From NCBI RefSeq assembly GCF_016509475.1, contig NC_057361.1, positions 65,575,445-65,639,444 of the forward strand: a stretch of 64,000 nucleotides of DNA, in the 5' to 3' direction. The notes beneath the pieces were generated by a model. That model saw nothing but the letters and a program-made list of their open reading frames with translations. It searched no databases and was not told where the DNA came from. Positions within the stretch are counted from its first letter, which is position 1. Every line of letters starts with the position of its first letter. This DNA comes from Prionailurus bengalensis. Taxonomy: Eukaryota > Chordata > Mammalia > Carnivora > Felidae. The translations under genes were made by a program, and so were the position numbers. Shown here piece after piece: positions 34,001 to 45,247 of this stretch.

Positions 34001-34970
34001 ACCACTTTCTTACACCATTCGCAAAAGTAAACTCAAAATGGATAAAGGACCTGAATGTGAGACAGGAAGCCATCAAAACCCTAGAGGAGAAAGCAGGAAA
34101 ACACCTATCTGACCTCAGCGACAGCAATTTCTTACTTGACACATCCCCTAAGGCGAGGGAATTGAAAGAAAAAATGAACTATTTGGATCTCATGAAAATA
34201 AAAAGCTTCTGCACTGCAATGGAAACAATCAACAAAACTAAAAGACAACTGACAGAATGGGAAAAAATATTTGTAAATGACATATCAGACAAGGACTGGT
34301 ATCCAAAATCTATAAAGAACTCACCAAACTCCACACCTGAAAAACAAATAATCCAGTGAAGAAATGGGGAGAAAACATGAATAGACACTTCTCCAAAGAA
34401 GACATCCAAATGGCCACATGAAATGAAGCTCAATGTCACTCCTCATCAAGGAAATACAAATCAAATCCACACTGAGGTATCACGTCATGCCAGTCAGAGT
34501 GGATAAAATGAACACATCAGGATTCTATAGATGCTGGCGAGGATGTGGAGAAACAGGAACCCTCTTGCACTGTTGGTGGGAATGCAAAAGGGTGCATCCA
34601 CTCTGTAAAACAGTGTGGAGGTGTTCAAAAAAATTAAAATGGATCTACCTTATGACCCAGCAATAGCAGTGCTAGGAATTCACCCAAGGGATATAGGAGT
34701 GCTGATGCATAGGGGCACTTGTACCCCAACGTTTATACCAGCACTTTCGACAATAGCCAGATTATGGAAAGAGCCTAAATGTCCATCAACTGATGAATGG
34801 ATATAGAAATTGTGGTTTATATACACAATGGAATACTACTTTAATATTAGCATAAATATATATGGCCTTTTGTAGCAATGTGGGTGGAACCGGAGAGTGT
34901 TGTGCTGAGTGAAATAAGTCATACAGAAAAAGACAGATACCATATGTTTTCACTCTTGTGTGGATCCTGA
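31037..34970 (+). pseudogene. L1 ORF2 remnant (endonuclease-reverse transcriptase), broken
   Basis: The ATG at 31,037 is followed by a stop at codon 6. The endonuclease is readable in frames at 31,205-31,414 and 31,456-31,791 (GDLNTPLTMDRSSRH; ILGHKTALHKYTRIE, where the usual SDH box reads DNN). RT text: SIDA followed by a stop near 32,836, and the catalytic box FAND instead of FADD near 33,130. The C terminus keeps PYDPAIAVLGIHPRDIGV and ends SLLCGS at 34,970. An extra, diverged copy of about 110 bp sits at 33,194-33,415. It is clearly non-functional. Confidence 0.92.
33194..33415. repeat. Imperfect tandem duplication inside ORF2
   Basis: The segment running from TACATGAATTCAACAAAGTT to GAAGCAACAGAAAGACAAAT occurs twice, about 118 bp apart. 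The two copies differ at a dozen or more positions. Confidence 0.82.
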
Positions 34971-35199
34971 GAAACTTAACAGAAGACCATGGTGGAGGGT
35001 AGGAAAAAAAATGTTAGGGGGGGGAGTCAAACCCTAAGAGACTCTTAAAAACTGAAAATAAACTGAGGGTTGATGGGGGGTGCTGGGGAGGGGAAAGTGG
35101 GTGATGGGTACTGACGAGGGCACCTGTTGGGATGAACACTGGGTGTTGTGTGGAAACCAATTTGACAATAAATTTCATATTTTAAAAAAAGCAAGAAAA

Positions 35200-35340
35200 G
35201 AGAGAGTGCTCCCCCTCTCCATGTGTGGGGTAGCAACCTGCAAGCCAGGAAGCAAGCTCTCATCAAAAACCAAACTGTGCTGGAAACTTGATCTTGGAAT
35301 TCCAGCCTTTATAACTGAGAGATATAAATTTCTGTTTTTT
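35200..35340 (+). mobile_element. Probable MaLR-type LTR 3' fragment
   Basis: Text such as CTGCAAGCCAGGAAGCAAGC, CTTGATCTTGGAATTCCAGC and GATATAAATTTCTGTTTTTT resembles the 3' part of MLT1/MST-like LTRs. Family assigned from memory of the consensus style only. Confidence 0.45.
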
Positions 35341-35392
35341 TAGTCATAAATAAACAAATAAATACACAAATAAATAAATAAATAAATAAAAC
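35341..35392. repeat. (AAAT)n microsatellite
   Basis: AATAAATAAATAAATA-type units with a few AAAC/ACAC interruptions. Confidence 0.95.
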
Positions 35393-36104
35393 ATCAATTC
35401 CTTGTTTCATGTATTTCATACCCTTTCAGGTATAGCAATTTTATAATGTTCCTGAGTCGTGACTCCACCCTCTTTTTTTCTTCAGGCCAGTCTAGGGTCC
35501 GTCCTCACGGCCAAAGCCTGCCAAGAAGTTCCAGTTGCTCCATAGGCAACTGATCTCATATGTATCCATCATGTTTCTGCCTATTGTGATCTTTTCCTTC
35601 CCTCTAGTGGCCAATGGTTGCTTTACCTCACTTGAGAGATGTATCCATCACCTCTGATCTATTTATCTCTTATCTATCTATATCTTTCTATGTATGTATG
35701 TATCTATCATCTACATTTTTTATCCAATTAAAAGAGACAAAAAACTTTAGAAAATCCATCATCTCAGAAACATTTTAAAGGATTTGTTTAAAATTTGAAT
35801 AAATATTATTCACAATCTTGGATAGAACAAAACCATTAACTCTGATAGGGATTCATTTACTTTTTGCTTATTTATAAGAAAATAGAAAAAAAATCATTGA
35901 CATAAAATTGAATTATTTTGTATTTTATTAGCCTCCTTTAATAGTCTCAAAACATTACCTATAAAATAAACAAAAGAAAGGTTAACCTCGTCCATTTTCC
36001 TACCAGTAGAGTACTTTTATTTTGCTTCTACTAATTTTGCTGCTGCTACAACAAATACTACTATTAGTACTATCATATTAACCTAATAATAATAACAATT
36101 AGAA

Positions 36105-36265
36105 TATATAACTTTATGCCATACACTAAATTATACTGTACTCACACATGAAGATATCAAAACTTAGAGAGTTTAGACTTTTTTTGTCTGTGTTGCTTAG
36201 CTAGTTAGGAGCACGTGTGGAATTTGAGCACAAGCAGTATAATTCCAGAGTCCCAGCCTTTAATG
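36105..36265 (+). mobile_element. MIR-like ancient SINE, weak
   Basis: The order of motifs (ACACATGAAGATATCAAAAC, TTGCTTAGCTAGTTAGGAGC, CAGAGTCC) follows the MIR 3' half at low similarity. Confidence 0.45.
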
Positions 36266-36375
36266 TCTAACTTACCCGTTGAGAACAATGGGACCTCAGT
36301 ATGAAAAGTGACCAATTAAAAGAAAACTCGTAAAACATAAAAGTTTTTGAACTGATTTGTAAAACACATTTACCA

Positions 36376-36545
36376 GCTTCTTCCCCTTTTCCTCCTTTTT
36401 TCTCCCTTTTCCTCCTTCCTTCTTTCCTCTTCTCCTTTTACCTTATTCTTCTTCCTCTTTTTCTTCTCCCCCTTTCCTTTCTTCTTTTCCTTCCCCTACC
36501 ACTCCCCCTTCTTTTTCTCTTTCTCCTTCTCCTTCTTCCCTTTTT
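36376..36545. repeat. 170-bp polypyrimidine tract
   Basis: Almost pure C/T on the plus strand (CTTCCTTT, TTCTCC mixtures) with only a few purines. Such tracts can form triplex (H-)DNA. Confidence 0.92.
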
Positions 36546-37137
36546 AAAATGTCAGGCATTGACCTGAACATTTTCAGTGGAATGGAACTTGGTTGCCATT
36601 GTTTCCACATTTGCTTTAAAAGACTCCTCTGTCATCTTCCAAGGTTTGTCATGTTGATGTAGTTATTTTTCTTTCCCTTTTAGTTCCCCCATCACACCAG
36701 GAAGAGGGAGTAAATTGTGTGAAAAGTCTGGCCAATGTAAATGTTAAGAATTCAAAAGAAGTGAGTGTCTGGAAAGAACAGTTAGTGGGGGGCAGGAGAG
36801 GGAAGACAAAAAAAAGAGTCTGGCCATGGTGGTAGAAGTGAAGGTACAGAACAAAACCAGATGCTTGCTCCTGGAAGAGCAATGGAAAAAAAAAGAATCA
36901 AAGTAAAATGCAGGAGGCAAAAGTTTTGAGAGGGATTTGTGGTCTACACAATTGTAAATAAATCTATCAAAGTATGAGAACTTCACTTCAGACATAGGAA
37001 ACCCTCAAATATATACCTTAAAATAATGTTTGCTTTTATAAGTATCCATTTAGACACAAAAGGTAGGGATCTACTTCCATGGGTACTCATTTAATTTTCC
37101 CACAGCTTTTTGTACTACCCATTTGACTTCTAACCAA

Positions 37138-37225
37138 CTCTTTCTCCTCCTTTTTCTCCTTCTCCTTCTCCTCTCCTTCTCCTCCTTCTCTTCCCCCTCC
37201 TCCTCTGCCTCCTCCTACTCCTCTC

Positions 37226-37268
<43 letters not shown>
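37138..37268. repeat. Polypyrimidine (CTCCTT)n tract followed by (AC)n
   Basis: About 85 bp of C/T-rich TTCTCC-type repeats followed by a run of about 19 AC units (37,231-37,268). Confidence 0.95.
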
Positions 37269-37273
<5 letters not shown>

Positions 37274-39402
37274 TTTGGCACTGACACTAACAATTAGAGA
37301 GTTTCACAGGATGAAATGTGTGGTCGACTTTTCAGGTCTGTATCTCTCCCAGTCTACTTATTTTTTATTCTTGGTTGGAATCTATTATGGCCTGGGTATC
37401 ACATCCAGCTTCCTTATCCATTATGGTATGCATAGGGTACTGGATACAGATTAGAGAATGTAGAATGGATGCTAGTTATTCAGAGGAATATTAGGAGAAA
37501 ATAAAATATACCTGGGGATATGGTAGTACCTAGAGCCAGAAATCAACCAGATTGATGATGACAGTTAAGAAGAATAGGTCCAAAATTTTTCTGTCCAGCT
37601 TTCTTTATGGATGAAGGACTATACACAGTGTGCAGACAAGTAAATGTGATTTTCTTTGCTAGGGTTTTCAAATTACATTCCATGGAAACCTTGAGGTATC
37701 TCAAGGCACTGGAGAACAGTTCTCTATATCCACCTCTTTCTTTACCAGTGCATTTCCATTATTATGCATTTTTTTATATTAAGTCTCTATGAAAATTTTT
37801 GTTTGAAGAAAGTCAAATATGTTTAATAAGGACCATTGTTTTATACAGTGGAATGTCCAGCATTCATTGTTGGTAAATAGCAAGATTTCAGTAGATTTTT
37901 ATTGCTGACACATGTCTTGGAAGTTAACTCTGATAACTGACACTTGTGTGGGTGATCTTCTACATTGTTTTTAATGAATGGTGTTGGCTTTGAGAAGTAT
38001 GGAGAGAGGTTGGAAAGCACAGCTAAAAATAGATAATGGTGCAAATTAATTATACTGCTAGTGGCATACTTATTGACCTGTTTCTATGTGTGCATTCCTC
38101 ATGATTAGATTTATCTACTTTGATTTATCTAACTAGGGGTAATATATTTAGAAGAAAAATACTTAAATGTTCTACAAGAAAATTCTCCCCTCTCAATAAC
38201 TTGGAAATATACTGGCAAATATGGTTAAAAATTTACATTGCCCGTAAGGACATAACTTACTGGAGGAAAAAAAATGTTCTTTTATCTGTGATGGGGGGCA
38301 GGGATCTCAAGCTTCACATATAAGAGCACTATTGCATCTTAAGAAGGTGTAAAAAAGCCTTATTTACTTGTAGCATCAAAAATGATGCCACTAAAAGGAC
38401 AAATACAAACTGAGGAAGTATTTGGTACACATATCATAGACAAAGAGTTAATTATACATATATTCCTTATAAACACATAAGCAAAAGCACAACTCAATAA
38501 GTAAACAAGCAATGGACATTAGCTGATAGTTCATAGAAAATAAAATACACATAGTATAAAGTGTATGAAAAACACACTCAGCATCACTCATAAAAAGATA
38601 AATTTGAATTAAAACTACATTGAGATCCAACAAAATAATAATTTTACCTATCTCGCCTTGCTTGATCACAAAACTCTTCAGTATATCCTCAGTATATAAG
38701 ACTGATAACCAATATATCTCCTTCCAAAGTTGGTCATTTTTATCATATTTAGTACCTGTGTGCTGTTTTTCTAGATATGATCCCATATTATACATGCTTT
38801 TTTTTGGAGGGGGGTGCGGTTGCCTACACTATGTGTAATTCCACCTTTGAAAGAGTGGCCACTGCTGGAATGTGACCTTGTCTTTGAGACTGAACAATTC
38901 AAAATTCAGACCATAGAAGCTGATGCATAGTTTTTGTTGACTCTCACATAATTTAGTGTAGCCTGGGGGCATCGTTAGCTAAGTGTTTGATTGGTTCTCC
39001 TGACTTTATTTTCTCAAAGATAATGATGATCAAAATAGATGACACAAACCTCACTTCTATATGATAATGCTATGGACTTCTAGTTATTCAATCTTGGGCC
39101 CTAATGACTTATTAGTCATTCATACTCTCATAATACCAGTTTTTGAACAGGGGCCTATAACCAAAGGTTATTTATAAAATTTCTGGAAGGTCCAAAATCC
39201 ACAAAAACATTAAAATGGATAATAGTGGTTTTAAAGTTCTTCAGCAAGAATTAACCACAAGATAAGTTATAAACTAATAGGTGTTAAGAAGACTGTCTCT
39301 TGGACTGGCTGGTGATGTCTTTATTGGAAGAATAAAATTATCTTCCTGGAGAAAATGTTGGCAATTGCTAAGCATTTCCTTATGAGGCATCTCACTTGCT
39401 TT

Positions 39403-39616
39403 TTAAAATTTTTTTAACATTTATTTATTTTTGTGAGACAAAGTGAGACAGAGCATAAGTGAGGGAGGGTCAGAGAGAGAAGGGGGACACAGAATCGGAA
39501 GCAGGCTCCAGGCTCTGAGCCATCAGCACAGACCTGACACGGGGCTCAAACTCAAGAACCATGAGATGACCTGAGCCAAAGTCGGATGCTTAACCGACTG
39601 AGCAACCCAGGCACCC
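39403..39616 (-). mobile_element. tRNA-derived SINE (SINEC type), minus strand
   Basis: Plus strand shows TTTTTAACATTTATTTATTT, a GA-rich body, GCAGGCTCCAGGCTCTGAGC and ends CCAGGCACCCC. Duplication CTCACTTGCTTT at 39,391-39,402 and 39,617-39,628. Confidence 0.96.
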
Positions 39617-39849
39617 CTCACTTGCTTTATATATATGTAAATCCATATCTCTATTGGTCTCATTCAGTTTATCAGAAATAAATCTAGACATATGTTTTTT
39701 TTTTTTTTTCAGAAGGCATTGGTTCATCTTATGTTAGGAAGTGTGAGAAGCTAGGTTCATATAATGGTGTGTTAAACAGGAATATAGTTTGGCAGAACTG
39801 GGCTTGAATGTTTCTCTGGAGCTGAAACTTGCACAAAGATCATGATTAT

Positions 39850-40050
39850 AGTGTGGAATTAAAAACACAGACTCTAAAACCAGACTGTTGTCTTTCAAAT
39901 ATTAGCTTCACAACTTGCAATGTGACGTGCATCTCAGTTCCTACCTGTAAATGGTATTTACCCCATAGGAGTTGTTATAAGGATCAAATAAATAGGTATA
40001 TATAAAGTGATTAGAAAAGTGCTTCATACTGAAGCAGCTAGATTGATGGA
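39850..40050 (+). mobile_element. MIR ancient SINE
   Basis: Follows the MIR plan: ACAGACTCTAAAACCAGACT, CAGTTCCTACCTGTAAATGG, AGGAGTTGTTATAAGGATCA and AAAGTGATTAGAAAAGTGCT, in the expected order and spacing. Confidence 0.8.
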
Positions 40051-41214
40051 ATGGTTGAATGGACTTTTGAAAATTTATTAACAGAAGAAACTATGTAGCA
40101 ATACTTTGAGTGCTGGGGAGAGGTCCTCCAGGAAGCTCTATATTCTCTAAATCACTGTGTGATATATGCTATTGTTTTTCTCATTGCCAAGAATCACAGG
40201 TCCAGGAATGAAAAACTGTAAATGGCAGTAGCATTATTTAGTTTATTATTACTATTTATTAATTATTTAATAGAAATAACTCTCTATTACCCCTAGTGAC
40301 CCATTTGCTAGTCTTTAGCAAGACTTTTGCTTCTTGTCCCCATAATCTTATGCTCTGCTGGCCTAGAAATCTTAGTAACAAGAGAAGAACAATTCCATCA
40401 GGAGAAAAAAAAATGATTCCATGAAACTAGAAGTTAAGACTACTTTAGTTTCCTCATGCCTCTGAATCAACAGGCAAAAAAAAAGTTGTTATGTTGACTG
40501 AGATGATTGATCCTGACTACCAAAGGGAAGTTGGACTGATACTCCACAATGAAGATAAAGAAGAGTATGTCTGGAATACAGGATATCCCTTAGGATATCT
40601 TTTAGAATTACTATTCCCTGTGATTAAGGTCAATGGAAAATTACAGAAACCCAATTAAGGAAGGACGACTAATGGCCCAGATCCTTCAGAAATGAAGGTT
40701 TGCTTTATTTTTTCAGGAAAGGAAACAAAGCCAGCTAAGGAGCTTACTGACAACAAAGGGAATAAGGAATGGGTAGCAGAAGTTAGTTATAAATATCAGA
40801 TTAAACCATGTGAACAGTTACATAAATGAGGATTGTGATGATCACAATTATTTTTCCTCATGTATGTCTCACAGAAACAACATATATCATAGATATATCA
40901 GTATCTGCTACCATTTCTATCTATCTATCTATCTATCTATCTATCATCTATCTTATCCATATATCATCTATATCTTTGTTTTCTTTCTTCTATTATCCTT
41001 AATCATATAATGAGATGAGATTTATATCATAGTATTTTTTACATCAGAGTATTTAAGTTATAGACTGATAAGGAGAAGAGTAAACATCACCATACAAAAA
41101 CTCTACTTCCTCTTCTAATGTAAAGTATTAGCACATTCCTGGTTGTTTATAAGATACTTGTTTCAAGTTAGGCAGAAGTATGACCTCATTATTGTCTTTA
41201 TTTAGAGATTAAAT
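40051..41214. other. Unique AT-rich DNA, no gene recognised
   Basis: Contains only short frames and an (ATCT)n microsatellite at about 40,917-40,945. No RNA gene or coding exon was recognised. Confidence 0.55.
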
Positions 41215-41528
41215 ATAGTTTACGGAGATGTGCGTGGGTGCCAAGTTGACAGGGGGTGAACTTTGATGCTTAATTATATAGGTCGACTTGTCAAGGTCAT
41301 CGTACATATTTATTGGGTCAAACACTATTCTAGATGTTTCTGTGAATGTAATTTTTAGATGGTATTAACATTTAAATAAATAGACTTTTGTTACAGCATA
41401 TTGCCCTCTATAATATTATGGATGGGCTTCATCCAATCAATTACAGGCTTTTAGAAAAAGACTACTTTCCCTGAAGAGAGAATTCAGCCAGCAAACTGCC
41501 TTTGGACCTGAACTATAACTTGTCCCTG
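41215..41528 (+). mobile_element. Old interspersed repeat, 5' part (family not named)
   Basis: Text such as GTGCCAAGTTGACAGGGGGT, GGGTCAAACACTATTCTAGA, GGGCTTCATCCAATCAATTA and CTTTGGACCTGAACTATAAC belongs to a common old mammalian repeat that I recognise but cannot name with certainty. It stops at 41,528, and its missing 3' part is found inverted at 41,935-42,105. Confidence 0.6.
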
Positions 41529-41934
41529 CAAAGGCACATTGTGACCTTTGAAGGTTAACATCCTCACAAGGATGCACATATCTCATTTTGTTTCACATTG
41601 AATACTGCAAACAATCTATAAGAAGCATCTACAGCTGCCCTCTGAGAATAAGAAAATTTCTCCAGAATCTCCCCTCTACCCTCTTTGTATTTATACTATT
41701 TTATTTATTTTGTCTTAAATTGTATTTATCTTAAAATTTGCAAAAAGCCATGTATTCACTGTGAAATAATAAATATATGTATGGAAAATTAATATTGTAT
41801 TTTTTCATCTTTATCATCCCTCCCATCCCCTTCTACTCCTGTGATAAAAGCCAACAGTATTATCTATATTCTTTCATAATGAAGTTCTCCATGTTCATTT
41901 AAATATATACTTTAAGAGGCTATTTTGTCCTGTT

Positions 41935-41966
41935 CATATTAGTCAAAGTTCTCCAGAAAAACAGAA

Positions 41967-42005
<39 letters not shown>

Positions 42006-42105
42006 GAGAGAGATTTAAGTAATTGTCTTACAATTGTGGTGGCTGACAAGTTCGAAATCTGCAGAGTAGGCCAACATACTGGAGACCCAGGGACAAGTTA
42101 TAGTT
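41935..42105 (-). mobile_element. Same old repeat, 3' part, inverted
   Basis: On minus it reads AACTATAACTTGTCCCTGGG, TCTCCAGTATGTTGGCCTAC, the (AC)n run and TTCTGTTTTTCTGGAGAACT. The first 18 bases repeat the last 18 bases of the plus-strand part (41,511-41,528) exactly. Confidence 0.65.
41971..42004. repeat. (GT)n microsatellite
   Basis: About 17 GT units inside the inverted repeat piece. Confidence 0.97.
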
Positions 42106-42650
42106 GTTATATAAGATTATGTCATCTGTGATTAGAGATAATTTAACTTCTTCTTTTCCAATTTGTATGCATTTTCTTTCTTTTACTTATTTAATATCCC
42201 TGGCTAGAACTTCCAAAATAATGTTGAAAATAAGTGGCAAAAGTAAGCATATTGGCCTCTTAGCAATATTTAGGAGAAAACTTTCACTCTTTTATGATCA
42301 AATATGAAATTATTTTGTTTATTTATAGATATCTCTTATCAACTTGGGGGATTTCCTTTCTATTCTTAGTTTCCTGAGTGTTTTAATCATGAAAGTGTGT
42401 TGGATTTTTTCAAATGATTTTTTTTGTCTCAAATGAGATAATTGTGTGTTTATTTAACCTTCATTCTATTAATATGTTCTATCACATTGATTTATTTTTG
42501 TATGTTGAAGTACACTTGCATTCCTTGTACAAGTCTTGGTGGGCCATATTGTAGAATCCAATGATAGTTTTTCAACCTTAGTCATATCCTGAACATATAC
42601 TAACTTTGGGAGAAAGTTAGTGTGTAGTTGAATTTTAGTTACTTTTATTT
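42106..42650 (-). mobile_element. Old L1 reverse-transcriptase fragment, minus strand
   Basis: Plus-strand text such as TTCCAATTTGTATGCATTTT, CTAGAACTTCCAAAATAATG and ATGTTCTATCACATTGATTT is the complement of old L1 RT. Heavily diverged, with no usable frame. Confidence 0.7.
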
Positions 42651-44024
42651 TCAGGTTTGGGGATTAATCTAAGTGATTATTTAAAAAGTACAAATGAATC
42701 AGGAGAACATTGGTTTATAAATATATAAATAAATATGACTGAAAAAAACATTTTAAAAACCTTAATTGGCTTAAGAACTAGTGGGAAAGGAAAACATTGT
42801 TCTCTGTAGGTGAGGAGCCATTATATCCAGACTTTCCTAAAAAGTCAGTTGATATATTTGCCTCTACCAGCATATATAACGTAGAGTAATGGGGAAAATG
42901 TGACCATTAATAGTAGCATTTCCCAGTTGAAACAAGGGGAGACGGTCTTTCAGAGCACTACATAAAAGCTGGTATGTCCTTTGAGAGCTGAAGATTGCAG
43001 AAACATTCTGCTAAACTTTCCTACCACTCCAGGTTCCTACTGCTTCAGGAGTTTCATGACAGAGCATAATCTTGATTCAGATAGGAGTAGACCTTTTAGA
43101 ACCTTTACTTCCTAAAATTGTCTTATTAATTTAATGACTTGTTTTTGTCTGCCAATCACTACTAGAATGTAAGCTCCCTGAGAGCAAGAACCTTGATTAA
43201 ATTGTTCTCCACATTACCCCCTACAGCTAACCAGTGCTGTGAATATAGGGTACAAGTGAAGAGTTATAACATTATAATAAAGAAATTATAAAAATGGCAA
43301 CTGGGAGATTCTGTAATTATATGACAAATGAATGTTTTATTGAATGGTGAACATATAAATGGAATATCTCAGAGTGAGATCAAAATCTAAGCTAGATCAT
43401 GCAATCAATACCAAACATATATGACTGATGCAATTGGAACCATTTACATTGTATTAATTTTATATTGCTGCTGTAAAAAATTATCACAAACTAGTAACTT
43501 AACATAAATTTATTATCTTACAGTTGTGGAGACCAAAAGTCTGATATGGGTCTTACTGAATTAAAACCAAGGTGTTGGCAATGCTGTGATGCCTTCTGGA
43601 TGGTTGAGGGGAGAGTATGTTCCTAGCCTTTTCCAGCTGCTTCCTTGGCCCAGTGACCTTTTTGTTTGCTTTCAAATTCAGCAACATTGTATCTCTCTGA
43701 ACTTTTCATGTGGTCACATCTCCCTCTGACTGACTACAGCCAAGAAAGGTTCTGTGCTTTTAAAGACTCATATGCTTAAATTGGATCCAGCCAAATAACC
43801 CGTCATAATATCCCTCATTTTAACATATGTAACCTCAACCACATCTGCAAAGTTTCTTTTCCTATAAGCAGCAACATATAAACAAGTTCTGGTTATTAAG
43901 TATGTAGACAATTTTGAGGGCCCAATATTCTGCATAGCACATCCATTCTCAGATTTTAGAAGATTGGAGGCAGAATATAATAATTTGTATTAAATTGGTG
44001 TAAATCAGCTTCATATTTTTATTC
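42651..44024. other. Mostly unique DNA with relic repeats, no gene recognised
   Basis: About 43,085-43,260 resembles an L2 3' end (AGAATGTAAGCTCCCTGAGA). About 43,440-43,950 resembles another old interspersed repeat (TTATATTGCTGCTGTAAAAA … TTGAGGGCCCAATATTCTGC) whose family I cannot name safely. The rest shows nothing. Confidence 0.5.
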
Positions 44025-44529
44025 TTTAATATTTTATTTAGGTAAAATTGGTATATAACATTATATACATTTCAGGTGTGTATTATTATAATTCAACATC
44101 TGTATGCACATCTAAGTGAACACCACCAAAAGTCTAGTTACTATCCATCACCATATAATTGATTCATTCACCCATTTAATTTACTCCCAACCCCTTTCAC
44201 ATCTGGTAACCATGATATCTGTATCTATGAGGGGTTTTCTTGTACTGTTTTTTGTTCATTTATTTTTAAAATTTCTACACATGAGTGAAATTGTATAGTA
44301 TTTGTCTTTTCCTATATCATGTATTTCACTCACTTAGCATAATACATACATAACATATAATACCCTTGAGGTCCATCCAGTTGTTACAAGTATCAATATT
44401 TTAATCCTCTTTATGGCAAATAGTATTCCATTGTATATACACCACATCCTATTTATCCATTCAGCTATTGATGGACACTAAGTTTGTTTCCATATCTTAC
44501 CTATTATAAATAATGATGCAGTGAATATG

Positions 44530-44571
<42 letters not shown>

Positions 44572-44945
44572 GTATTTTAAAATTTTTGGATAAACACCCA
44601 GAAGAAGTATGGCTAAATCATATGATAAATACATTATTAATTTTTTGAGGAATCTCTGTACTGTTTTCCATAGTGGATACACCAATTTACATTTTTATTA
44701 GCAGTGTACAAGGGTTCCATTTATTTCACATATTTTCTAAAACTTGATATTTCATGTCTTTTTGGTAAGAGCTATTCCAGCAGGTGTGAGGCAATATCCA
44801 ATTTTGATTTTGATTTGCATTTTCCTAAAAATTAGAGATGTCGGAAACCTCTCAATTGCTTCTTGGCCATCTGTATATCATCTTTGGCATATATATATAT
44901 ATAGATATATATAGATATATATATGTATATGTATCTCCACTGCTG
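44025..44945 (-). mobile_element. Old L1 3' end, minus strand
   Basis: Plus strand shows a 3' UTR complement (GGTATATAACATTATATACA …), ACACATGAGTGAAATTGTAT and the ORF2 C-terminal complement near 44,400-44,850. (TA)n expansions lie at about 44,531-44,570 and 44,888-44,930. Confidence 0.75.
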
Positions 44946-45247
44946 TTTCTTAGATTGATTGTTTTATCTTTTTTTTTTATGGATATGTTTTTTTTCTTTA
45001 TGGATAAGGAAAATGTGGTATTTTTTTTTCAATATATAAAGTTTATTGTCAAATTGGTATCCATACAACACCCAGTGCTCATACCAAAAGGTGCCCTCCT
45101 CAATACCCATCACCCACCTTCCCCTCTCTCCCACCTCCCATCAACCCTCTGTTCTCAGTTTTTAAGAGTCTCTTATGCTTTGGCTCTCTTCCACTCTAAT
45201 CTCTTTTTTTTTTCCTTCCCCTCCCCCATGGGTTTCTGTTAAGTTCC

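Larger units (their letters stand above)
29163..35180 (+). mobile_element. L1 retrotransposon, near full length, plus strand
   Basis: Starts GAAGATGGCGGCG, with 5' UTR (29,163-30,089), ORF1 remnant, ORF2 remnant and a 3' UTR ending CAATAAATTTCATATTTT plus A-rich tail. Both ORFs are broken. The first ~1.42 kb belongs to the palindrome arm. The 5' flank (…GACTTTATGAAG) and 3' flank (GCAAGAAAAGAGAGAG) show no matching target duplication, which fits a chimeric element made by recombination in ORF1. Confidence 0.93.
35393..39390. other. Unique AT-rich DNA, no gene recognised
   Basis: No L1 of note. Open frames are short (at most 115 aa) and show no family text. It contains a TATC/TATG simple repeat (about 35,665-35,715), a MIR-like stretch and two pyrimidine tracts listed separately. 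No splice-bounded exon with a convincing coding pattern was seen by eye. Confidence 0.55.

Noticed and set aside
35080..35343. 87-aa plus-strand frame at the L1 3' end
   Set aside because: It reads through the L1 3' UTR, its A tail and an LTR-like fragment, so it has no biological unity.
38448..38838. Overlapping frames of 72 and 115 aa on opposite strands
   Set aside because: They sit in AT-rich unique DNA with no family text, no second exon and no codon pattern I could defend.
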